NCBI GenBank assembly: GCA_964557375.1
Contig: CAZKZZ010000021.1
Span: 1 to 36,490 of the forward strand
DNA: 36,490 bases
Direction of reading: 5' to 3'
Source: CAZKZZ01 sp964557375
GTDB taxonomy: Bacteria; Spirochaetota; Spirochaetia; SPDA01; CAZJBZ01
Part shown: piece by piece, positions 24,261 through 31,314 of the stretch
Layout of the letters: every line of letters begins with the position of its first letter
How positions within the stretch are numbered: position 1 is the first letter of the stretch
Made by a program: the position numbers and the translations under genes
The notes under the pieces: generated by a model
The model's input: the letters and a program-made list of their open reading frames with translations, nothing else
Databases searched by the model: none
What the model was told of the DNA's origin: nothing

Positions 24261-24637
24261 CCGGTTAGAGCATGTACAATAATAGTGTCCGATTCGGGGA
24301 AGGGAAGCTCCTTAAGAGAGCCCGGAGGGACCCAGCGGACCGCCTGATGCTCCTGTAAATCGAGCCCACTTGGGTCATCAATCTCGATTAGATATGCCTG
24401 CAGTTCATACTTGCTGCTGCCGTTTGCAAAAAAGCCGGTACAGAACAGTTCTCCCACGGATATGTTTACTCGAAACTCTTCGAAAAACTCACGTTTCAGC
24501 GCTTCGGGGGGAGATTCCCCCTTGCGCACCTTGCCGCCGGGGAACTCCCACCGTTCACCGATACTCGACCCCGGTTTACGCAGCGCTATGAGAAAATTTC
24601 CGTTTTTTTCAGCGATACCCGCCGTGGTTACCCGCAT
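24257..24637 (-). CDS. Nudix hydrolase (MutT-like)
   Basis: Protein of 126 residues of the MutT-like Nudix group. Members hydrolyse nucleoside diphosphates linked to another group, such as 8-oxo-dGTP. The Nudix box runs from GKVRKGE to REFFEEFRV (residues about 35-57). It keeps the metal-binding REFFEE core, but the glycine usually following EEx is Arg. The N-terminus RVTTAGIAEKNGNFLIALRK is typical of MutT, as is AVRWVPPGSLKELPFPESD near the end. It lies 6 bases after the membrane protein gene and probably shares its transcript. The substrate is not predictable. Confidence 0.88.
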   Translation of the reverse strand: MRVTTAGIAEKNGNFLIALRKPGSSIGERWEFPGGKVRKGESPPEALKREFFEEFRVNISVGELFCTGFFANGSSKYELQAYLIEIDDPSGLDLQEHQAVRWVPPGSLKELPFPESDTIIVHALTG

Positions 24638-24643
24638 ACCGCC

Positions 24644-25054
24644 TTAGAGAAAGAGCACGGAGGGCATAATAAAATGAAGAATTGCAACAATAATTGCGAG
24701 GAGACCGATAATCGACCTGTTTTTTATCACTATATTATCGATTTTCTCTACCGTCTCGGACTCAACTGTTGATTTCATTTTATAATAGTTTAAGAACAGG
24801 GTGAATCCGACGAGAAGACCGAACAACGCGGGGAGCAGATCTCCTACAACCGGAATATCTCCCTGAGTAACACTGAGTAACTTCAAAATTCCGAAAATAA
24901 AGGTGAGAATTCCGAGAATCAACTGAAAACTACCGTTGGTCAGCGCCTCTCGCAGCCGGGTCAACCCGCCGAATTTCTGCTCGAGGTAATCAAAAGACAA
25001 CACTAACCCGCCAACCAACAACGTTATGATAGATAAAAAATAAAATTGTACCAT
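24644..25054 (-). CDS. Small membrane protein with four predicted helices
   Basis: Hydrophobic protein of 136 residues, unrecognised. Membrane segments appear near residues 2-20 (FYFLSIITLLVGGLVLSF), 42-62 (FQLILGILTFIFGILKLL), 70-89 (LLPALFGLLVGFTLFLNYY) and 112-134 (IIGLLAIIVAILHFIM). Charged loops lie between them. GGAGGG lies 5 bases before the ATG, a good ribosome site. It is first in a two-gene unit with the Nudix hydrolase. No motif points to transport or enzyme activity. Confidence 0.82.
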   Translation of the reverse strand: MVQFYFLSIITLLVGGLVLSFDYLEQKFGGLTRLREALTNGSFQLILGILTFIFGILKLLSVTQGDIPVVGDLLPALFGLLVGFTLFLNYYKMKSTVESETVEKIDNIVIKNRSIIGLLAIIVAILHFIMPSVLFL

Positions 25055-25085
25055 TGTTCCCTCCGGTAACCTTCCTTATACTTAT

Positions 25086-25114
25086 AGGATATATAATTCG
25101 TTACCTGCGGTCAA
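25086..25114 (-). promoter_or_regulatory. Candidate promoter of the 25054 membrane protein gene
   Basis: On the minus strand TTGACC (25109-25114), a 17-base spacer and TATCCT (25086-25091). The -10 is weak, but the -35 is good and the leader carries a strong ribosome site. Confidence 0.35.
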
Positions 25115-25173
25115 CAAATATTCGACTATTTTTCGCCAACACCGCCGGTCACATTTGTGCGCTATAGTATCCC

Positions 25174-25752
25174 TTACTCGACCTCCGGCCGTAATTTCGT
25201 CTCGACAACAGAGGTCTCATCCCCGAACGAGATCTCGGCAAATGCCTTTTTCTCCTCACCGTTGTAAGGGATGGATGCACGGATTATCCTCGAAGACCCC
25301 TCCTCTTCCGGGAGCACATCGATCGCTTTCACCGTTTTCTCCGTACCCTCGACCGAGAAGACCACAGTGATTGTTTTTCCCTCTTCGTCGGCATCTTCTG
25401 TTTTTTCAGATACGGCAACCCGTTCGATATTGAGGCTCAACAGTGATTTTTCCTCGAAAACAAATCCGTTGAGTTCGAATGTGTAGTCTTCTATTTGTTC
25501 TACAGATGGACCCCCTCTGATTCCGAGCAGCGGAAGTATTATGAAGTAGAGAAAGAGAATAATTATGATATCGAGGAGAAGAATCATCAGCGAACGGTTT
25601 CTTCTGAAAAGCGGTTTTTTTAATCCCCCTTTTCCCGAACTATCTTTTTTCTCCATCCGCTCTATGATACTCGGAGAGAGGGAATGCATCCGTTCTTCTC
25701 TGTCGTAGTGATAGTGCAGTTTTCCAGGGTCCCGATATTCTTCCTGCTGCAT
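25174..25752 (-). CDS. Bitopic membrane protein, unknown
   Basis: Protein of 192 residues, unrecognised. A charged cytoplasmic N-terminus of about 53 residues (KKPLFRRNRS before the helix) is followed by one membrane segment near 54-76 (LMILLLDIIIILFLYFIILP). A beta-rich extracytoplasmic domain of about 110 residues with acidic stretches (TEDADEEGKTITVVFSVEG) completes it. The positive-inside pattern supports N-in, C-out topology. Its ATG directly follows the lipoprotein stop (TAGATG), so translation of the pair is coupled. Both products would face the periplasm and probably act together. Confidence 0.82.
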   Translation of the reverse strand: MQQEEYRDPGKLHYHYDREERMHSLSPSIIERMEKKDSSGKGGLKKPLFRRNRSLMILLLDIIIILFLYFIILPLLGIRGGPSVEQIEDYTFELNGFVFEEKSLLSLNIERVAVSEKTEDADEEGKTITVVFSVEGTEKTVKAIDVLPEEEGSSRIIRASIPYNGEEKKAFAEISFGDETSVVETKLRPEVE

Positions 25753-26994
25753 CTATCCTTCCACCTCTTCTAATTCCCGCTCCCGTTCGAGTAAGGAATC
25801 ACTTCGCCACCACACCACATCCGCTTTGTCCTGTTCGCACAACAGGGCGCAGAGTATCCCTTCCGGGTCCAAGTAAAACGTTCTATAGAGCATCTCCGTA
25901 TCTTTCAAGATAATCCGCGTCCGCTCGACAACACCGCCCCCGTTATCGAGAATGAGCAGCTGGTAATAACTGCCTTCATCCCTGCTCAAAAAGAAAAAAT
26001 ATCCGTCCGAGGCGACTCCAATAAACTCATAGAGCAGCTCATCCTGCTCGATCTCGAGTACTTCGAGATCGTCCTGATCGATCATATGGTGGGGGAGGGT
26101 TATCGGTTTCGTATATTGTTCTGTTCGGATATCAAAAGTGTGGATCTGGGAATTATAGTACTCTATCCCGGACTCCGTATTTGCAGTTCGCTCAGTATTG
26201 TTGATGTAATAGTCGAGCTTTAGGTAGAGTTTGTACGTATCGGGGTCGGGATAAATCGTATCCAAGTGGGGGATGACGCCCTTTTCATCCGCGGGGAGAG
26301 GAAGATTATCGTATCGGACTTCTACCGTATACATCTGCCTTCCTTCCCAATTATACCAGAACACAATCCACGACTGCATCGTACGCGAGACCACAATGAT
26401 ATCGTCTTTAGAAGAGACATGCAGCCGTTCGATAAAAGGAAATGGGGAGCCGCCTACCCCTTCCTGTCCCAGAAAATCGATCAATTCCCCGTTTTTATCG
26501 AACCGAAGCACGATCTGGTCGAGCATGGTATTACGCTCATAGTCGAACTCGCCTCTTCCTTTAGGTACCGTTTCCTGTACCAACAGTTCCCGTTCGTCGG
26601 TTACGGCAATTTCTCCTACTTCATTAAAGGGATAAGGGTACGCTTCTCTGTTGGATACCGTACCTTCTTCACCCTTCATGGAGAGAAGCACAGGTTTAGG
26701 GTTCTCCTGATCGTTAAAATAGAGCGAGAGGATGTCCCCATAAGAGTTGAACTGCATTATCTTATGAGCACCGCCGTTACTGACATAAAACAGGCCGTCT
26801 CGCATAAAGAGCCGAATTTTCTCTCGAAACGGGTTCTCCTCCATTTGAAAGAAACTCAATTCATCTTCCATTTTTCCAATGGGGATGGAGAAGAGCACCT
26901 CTTTCTGCAGGGTTTGTTCACTGTCTTTTTTACAGCCTGATATAAACAGGATTGTTGCCGGGACTAAGGCCAAGAGAAGGATCTTTATTTTCAT
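25753..26994 (-). CDS. Lipoprotein, probable beta-propeller fold
   Basis: Protein of 413 residues. The N-terminus MKIKILLLALVPATILFISG ends in a lipobox Cys at residue 21 (ISGC), so it should be a lipoprotein. The mature part has repeated strand-turn units with aromatic and Asp/Gly turns (DGLFYVSNGGAHKIMQFNSY, IVLRFDKNGELIDFLGQEG, DDIIVVSRTMQSWIVFWYNW, YFFFLSRDEGSYYQLLILD). This pattern suggests a six- or seven-bladed beta-propeller. I know no specific family or ligand. It is the first gene of the two-gene unit and is divergent from secA, with overlapping promoter elements. In spirochaetes such lipoproteins often stay at the periplasmic face of the inner membrane, but localisation is not shown by this sequence. 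Confidence 0.85.
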   Translation of the reverse strand: MKIKILLLALVPATILFISGCKKDSEQTLQKEVLFSIPIGKMEDELSFFQMEENPFREKIRLFMRDGLFYVSNGGAHKIMQFNSYGDILSLYFNDQENPKPVLLSMKGEEGTVSNREAYPYPFNEVGEIAVTDERELLVQETVPKGRGEFDYERNTMLDQIVLRFDKNGELIDFLGQEGVGGSPFPFIERLHVSSKDDIIVVSRTMQSWIVFWYNWEGRQMYTVEVRYDNLPLPADEKGVIPHLDTIYPDPDTYKLYLKLDYYINNTERTANTESGIEYYNSQIHTFDIRTEQYTKPITLPHHMIDQDDLEVLEIEQDELLYEFIGVASDGYFFFLSRDEGSYYQLLILDNGGGVVERTRIILKDTEMLYRTFYLDPEGILCALLCEQDKADVVWWRSDSLLERERELEEVEG

Positions 26995-27010
26995 AATCTA
27001 TTACTCTAGC

Positions 27011-27039
27011 ATAGTATAGAGAGTAGATATCGTTGTCAA
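27011..27039 (-). promoter_or_regulatory. Promoter of the lipoprotein gene
   Basis: On the minus strand a perfect TTGACA (27034-27039), a 17-base spacer and TACTAT (27011-27016). The predicted leader is only about 10 bases. The -35 shares its bases with the divergent secA promoter. Confidence 0.65.
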
Positions 27040-27062
27040 TTGTCGAGGTTTTGTAGTATATT
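27033..27062 (+). promoter_or_regulatory. Promoter of secA
   Basis: TTGTCA (27033-27038), an 18-base spacer and TATATT (27057-27062). It ends 7 bases before the secA ATG, and no Shine-Dalgarno is seen. Confidence 0.5.
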
Positions 27063-27069
27063 CTAGGCG

Positions 27070-29853
27070 ATGGCGAACAACATTATCACAGCGTTATTCG
27101 GAACGCAACACGAACGGGATGTTAAACAGTTACTCCCCATACTTCATGAAATAAACCAAAAGGAACAGTGGGCCCTCGGTCTTACAGAAGAACAGTTCAA
27201 GGAACAGACCGCACTGTTCAAGAAGCGGTACCGCGACGGGGAGTCGCTGGATTCTATTCTTCCGGAAGCTTTTGCCTTGGCCCGGGAAGCAGGCCGCCGC
27301 ATTCTCGGAGAGCGCCCCTACGATGTGCAGCTCTTAGGGGGCATCGTACTGCATCAGGGAAAAATCATGGAGATGAAAACCGGAGAGGGGAAAACGCTCT
27401 CCAGTGTTACTGCCGCCTATCTCAATGCACTTACCGGCAAAGGTGTTCACATCGTTACGGTAAATAACTATCTCGCGGAGCGGGACGCAAACTGGATGGG
27501 CCCGGTTTTCGAATATCTCGGTGTAAATGTCGGTGTCGTTCTCTCCGAAATGGACAACGAAGCGCGAAAAGAGGCTTATAAGAAAGATATCACCTACGGG
27601 ACGAACAACGAGTTCGGATTCGACTACCTCCGGGACAATATGAGGTGGGAGATCCAGAACAAAGTGCAGCGGCAGCACCACTACTGCATCGTTGATGAGA
27701 TCGACAGCATTCTCATTGACGAGGCACGGACTCCGCTCATAATTTCCGGACCGGCAGAGGATGATACGGAAAAATTCAAAGAAGTAGACAGATTAGTCCG
27801 GCAGCTCGAGGAATGCGAAAAAGACCCGGCAACAGACGATTATCCCGAAGAACCGGAAGGCGACTTTAAGATAGAAGAAAAAAACAAGCGGGTCACCTTT
27901 ACCGACGAGGGGATCAATAAAATCGAAAATCTCCTCATGAAACGGGGACTCATCCACGGCTCCCTCTTTGATCAGGAAAACTTCGAGTATATTCACTACT
28001 TTACCCAGGCCCTCAAAGCGCACAAGCTGTTCCACAAGGATGTCGATTATGTAGTCCAGGAGGGACAGGTCCAGATCGTCGATGAGTTTACCGGACGAAT
28101 TCTCTACGGCAGGCGCTACTCGGAAGGGCTCCATCAAGCGATTGAAGCCAAAGAACATATAAAAGTTGCCAAGCGAAACAGGACCTTGGCTACCATCACT
28201 TTTCAGAACTTCTTCAGGATGTACGACAAAATATCCGGGATGACAGGTACGGCAGACACTGAAGCAAAAGAGTTTGCAAAAATCTATAATCTGGAAGTGG
28301 TCGTTATTCCTACCAACCGTCCTATCATCAGGGCGGATGAAGATGACATCATCTTTTATAACGAACAATTTAAATTCGATGCTATTTGCGAAGAGATAGA
28401 GCACGTTCATAAAAAGGGTCAGCCTGTTCTCGTAGGTACCGTCTCGATAGAAAAATCGGAACTGCTGGCTAAACTGCTCCATAATCGGGGCATAAAACAT
28501 GAAGTACTGAACGCGAAAAATCATGCCCGGGAAGCTATGATTATCGCGGAAGCCGGGGCAGCAGGTGCTGTTACGATTGCCACGAACATGGCAGGCCGGG
28601 GAACGGACATCAAACTGGGCGGGAACCCTGAGTTCCGCGCCCGCAGAGATGTCGGCAGTGAAGCAGATGAGGCAGAATACCGCAAAGCGTATGAAGCGGA
28701 ACGTGAAAAATGGAAGGATGATTATGAACGGGTAAAGGATGCCGGCGGGCTTTATATTCTCGGTACGGAGCGGCACGAATCCCGGCGAATCGACAATCAG
28801 CTGCGGGGCCGTTCGGGACGGCAGGGCGACCCCGGGAAATCGAGGTTTTTTCTCTCACTCGATGATGACCTGATGCGTCTTTTCGGCGGAGAGAACTTCA
28901 AATCCATGATGGGGAAAATCGGGATGAAAGACGGCACTCCCCTCTATCACCCCTGGATCAACAAAGCAATCGAGCGGGCCCAAACCCGGGTAGAAGAACG
29001 GAATTATGAAATCCGAAAACATCTGCTCGAATACGATGATGTACTCAATGAGCAGCGGAAGTTCATCTATTCCCAGCGCGATTCCATACTCGAGGACGAT
29101 GATCTGATCAATCGGGTCATAGAGACGACCGAAGACATCGTACAGGAGATCGTCGAGGAGTTCGAAGCCTCGAAAAAGGTAGACACGCCGAACAGTGCCG
29201 GTCTGCAGGAAGCGTTGAAGGACAACTTCTTCTACGAACTGCCCTTCTCTTTCGAAGTGGCTGAAACAATCAGCCCGGAAGAATTGAGTGAACGGATATT
29301 GAGTGACCTCAAAGAGAATATTTCTGAAAAGGTAGAGAAAATCGGGAAGGCACCCTTTAACCGGTTTATCCGGTTCGAATATCTGCGCGAGATCGATTCC
29401 CGATGGCAGGACCATCTGGAAAATCTCGAATCCTTGAGAGAAGCCGTGTATCTGAGGGCGTACGGACAGAAAAATCCGCTCTTAGAATACAAGCTCGAAG
29501 GGTTTGAGATCTTCGACAAACTGATCCAGGATATCCGCACAACGATTGCCAGGAAAGTTGTGAAGGTGCAGATCAAAGAATCTCCCCAGCCCTCCCACTA
29601 CCGCACACCCCGGCTCTCCCGTGCCCAGACCAATACGACGGAGATGGGCCAATTTGCGATTGCCGCACGCAGCGGCGGATCGGGGGGCGGCGGACCCGGC
29701 AGCGGACGTTCGGCAGGCGGCCAGGGAGGATCACCGTCGAGAGAATCCCAACCGGATAAAGTGCAGGTTAAACGTGCTGTGCCGAAAGTGGGGAGAAATG
29801 ACCCCTGCCCCTGCGGAAGCGGTAAGAAATATAAATACTGCTGCGGAAGGTAA
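27070..29853 (+). CDS. secA: Preprotein translocase ATPase SecA
   Basis: ATP-driven motor that pushes unfolded preproteins through SecYEG; peripheral on the cytoplasmic membrane. It has 927 residues. Walker A is MKTGEGKT with Lys108, Walker B is in IVDEIDSILIDEARTPLI, and the helicase motif TNMAGRGTDIKLGG and RIDNQLRGRSGRQGDPG are intact. A Gly/Ser-rich linker (RSGGSGGGGPGSGRSAGG) leads to the C-terminal zinc-binding tail GRNDPCPCGSGKKYKYCCGR, which also binds SecB where it exists. The start is fixed by similarity (ANNIITALFGTQHERDV). It stands alone between divergent lipoprotein and convergent small membrane protein genes. No terminator hairpin is evident after its stop. Confidence 0.98.
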   Translation: MANNIITALFGTQHERDVKQLLPILHEINQKEQWALGLTEEQFKEQTALFKKRYRDGESLDSILPEAFALAREAGRRILGERPYDVQLLGGIVLHQGKIMEMKTGEGKTLSSVTAAYLNALTGKGVHIVTVNNYLAERDANWMGPVFEYLGVNVGVVLSEMDNEARKEAYKKDITYGTNNEFGFDYLRDNMRWEIQNKVQRQHHYCIVDEIDSILIDEARTPLIISGPAEDDTEKFKEVDRLVRQLEECEKDPATDDYPEEPEGDFKIEEKNKRVTFTDEGINKIENLLMKRGLIHGSLFDQENFEYIHYFTQALKAHKLFHKDVDYVVQEGQVQIVDEFTGRILYGRRYSEGLHQAIEAKEHIKVAKRNRTLATITFQNFFRMYDKISGMTGTADTEAKEFAKIYNLEVVVIPTNRPIIRADEDDIIFYNEQFKFDAICEEIEHVHKKGQPVLVGTVSIEKSELLAKLLHNRGIKHEVLNAKNHAREAMIIAEAGAAGAVTIATNMAGRGTDIKLGGNPEFRARRDVGSEADEAEYRKAYEAEREKWKDDYERVKDAGGLYILGTERHESRRIDNQLRGRSGRQGDPGKSRFFLSLDDDLMRLFGGENFKSMMGKIGMKDGTPLYHPWINKAIERAQTRVEERNYEIRKHLLEYDDVLNEQRKFIYSQRDSILEDDDLINRVIETTEDIVQEIVEEFEASKKVDTPNSAGLQEALKDNFFYELPFSFEVAETISPEELSERILSDLKENISEKVEKIGKAPFNRFIRFEYLREIDSRWQDHLENLESLREAVYLRAYGQKNPLLEYKLEGFEIFDKLIQDIRTTIARKVVKVQIKESPQPSHYRTPRLSRAQTNTTEMGQFAIAARSGGSGGGGPGSGRSAGGQGGSPSRESQPDKVQVKRAVPKVGRNDPCPCGSGKKYKYCCGR

Positions 29854-29882
29854 CCGTCAGGGCATGCCGTCAGGTGCGCCCC

Positions 29883-30035
29883 TCAATAGTCGGTTTCGAC
29901 AAGCTCACTGGAGACGGACCGGGTTTCACCTTCCGGTCTTCCTTCCGGACTCTGCGTTGTTTTGACGTCTGTATACGCTCTGATCAGAACGAAAAGAGCA
30001 AAGAGCCCGACTAAGACAAACAGTAATCCTCTCAT
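29883..30035 (-). CDS. Small single-pass membrane protein (50 aa)
   Basis: Short open frame of 50 residues starting MRGLLFVLVGLFALFVLIRA, a strong membrane anchor. It is followed by a polar tail (YTDVKTTQSPEGRPEGE to SELVETDY). GGAG (with the stop codon's TAG as TAGGAG) overlaps the end of the LysM/M23 gene, and the ATG follows 10 bases on. This suggests translation downstream of the M23 gene. The hydrophobic segment, good ribosome site and operon position support a real gene; no family is recognised. It may be an accessory subunit of the envelope hydrolase, but that is only context. Confidence 0.65.
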   Translation of the reverse strand: MRGLLFVLVGLFALFVLIRAYTDVKTTQSPEGRPEGETRSVSSELVETDY

Positions 30036-30049
30036 TTTTAACGTATCTC

Positions 30050-31249
30050 CTAAAATAAATATGTACTCGGATTAACTGGTTTTTGATATCGATAGATTGA
30101 AAAGTGGAGATGCGGTCCGGTAGAACGTCCGGTATTACCCATCTCTCCGATTACCTGACCTTGCCGTATCTTCTCCCCTTTTTTTACTGCCGCCGTATTG
30201 AGGTGCGCGTAGAGAGTCTGGAACCCGCCGGTGTGGTTGAGAATGATGTACCGTCCATACCCTTTGTGGTTTATTCCCACGGTTGCAACCGTACCTGCCA
30301 TCGCCGCTTTCACCGGTGTGCCGATTCTATTGGCCAGATCGATGCCGTAATGCATCCGCCACACACCTGTAAACGGATCGTTTCGCATCCCGTAACCGGA
30401 GGACAAGCGCCCTGCTGTGGGATAGAGAAACAGTTCTCCGGTAGCTTTCTTTAACTCGAACTCGCTTATCTTCCCGCCGGGGAGAAAAAGCTCCTGTCCC
30501 GAGCGGATGACTGAACTTTCCAGCCCGTTTGCATCGAGAATATCGTTTAAGGAAACATTATTACGATAGGAAATAAGGCTTAAGGAATCTCCCGGTTTCA
30601 CTGTATAGAGAGTGCCGTTGAGGGGCGGTATGCTCAGTTCCGTACCGATCCGGATTTTCCGCACGTCACTTATATTGTTGAAGCTCAACAGCGTGCTCAA
30701 AGAAACCTCGTACTCCGCGGCAATCTCGGAGAGCGTGTCTCCCCGTTTTACTTCATACGTATCCGGATTAATCGAAGAAAGAATCGATGCAGGAGGAAGC
30801 TTGATATCGGCGCCGCCGGTCTGTTCATTTTCCGGCTCGATGTACTCGAGAAGCAGTTGTTCGACCGCTCTATCCTGAGGGAGTGTGACCTCGGAGGATT
30901 CCGTCATACCTGAACCGGGAATAGAAGAAGAAAAAAACAGGACAGCGACAAGAACGGCTGTGGCTGCAACAGCAACGAACGAAAAACTGGATAGCTTTTT
31001 AAGCCGGGCAAAAAAGCGGCCAACACGTTTTAACCACTTGTTCAAAAGGCCGGTCTTCTGCGGGTTCACTCTTTTACGTTTGACCCGCTGCGCCTGCCCG
31101 GTAATCGAAGGTTTCATCGCAGATTTAGAAGGTGAGACTTTTTTCCGCTTTCTTCGGCCGGTCCTTTGGGGAGAAAGCTGTATGAACTCTATGTTCCGAT
31201 GCCGGTTTCCCCGCCGGCGAATCTTTTGCTTCGTTATTGCTTGTGTCAT
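30050..31249 (-). CDS. LysM-M23 peptidoglycan endopeptidase, membrane-anchored
   Basis: Protein of 399 residues. The first 70 residues are highly basic (RRRGNRHRNIE, KRKKVSPSKS), then one membrane segment near 88-112 (FSFVAVAATAVLVAVLFFSS). Two LysM motifs (about 165-208 and 213-257; YEVKRGDTLSEIAAEYEVSL and YTVKPGDSLSLISYRNNVSL) bind glycan. The M23 domain (about 280-395) has the zinc ligands in MHYGIDLA and HLHFSIY with GPHLHF, so it looks catalytically complete. It is probably anchored in the inner membrane and cleaves peptide crosslinks or, if regulated, acts in cell separation. It is divergent from ftsI, another wall gene. Ribosome site GGTGAG precedes the ATG by 9 bases. Confidence 0.93.
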   Translation of the reverse strand: MTQAITKQKIRRRGNRHRNIEFIQLSPQRTGRRKRKKVSPSKSAMKPSITGQAQRVKRKRVNPQKTGLLNKWLKRVGRFFARLKKLSSFSFVAVAATAVLVAVLFFSSSIPGSGMTESSEVTLPQDRAVEQLLLEYIEPENEQTGGADIKLPPASILSSINPDTYEVKRGDTLSEIAAEYEVSLSTLLSFNNISDVRKIRIGTELSIPPLNGTLYTVKPGDSLSLISYRNNVSLNDILDANGLESSVIRSGQELFLPGGKISEFELKKATGELFLYPTAGRLSSGYGMRNDPFTGVWRMHYGIDLANRIGTPVKAAMAGTVATVGINHKGYGRYIILNHTGGFQTLYAHLNTAAVKKGEKIRQGQVIGEMGNTGRSTGPHLHFSIYRYQKPVNPSTYLF

Positions 31250-31267
31250 AAGCTTCTACTCACCTTA

Positions 31268-31296
31268 TCGACAGATAGGATAGTTCTTATTACAAT
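31268..31296 (+). promoter_or_regulatory. Candidate promoter of ftsI
   Basis: TCGACA (31268-31273), a 17-base spacer and TACAAT (31291-31296). The predicted start lies about 12 bases before the ATG at 31315. No clear Shine-Dalgarno is seen. Confidence 0.5.
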
Positions 31297-31314
31297 AAGT
31301 TGGATTTCATACAA

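Noticed and set aside
27793..28776. 327-codon minus-strand frame inside secA
   Set aside because: It lies entirely within conserved SecA sequence, and its hydrophobic stretches are a by-product of the opposite-strand code.
29854..29874. Direct repeat CCGTCAGG-N5-CCGTCAGG after the secA stop
   Set aside because: Two short copies only; no hairpin, no relation to an attachment site or mobile gene.
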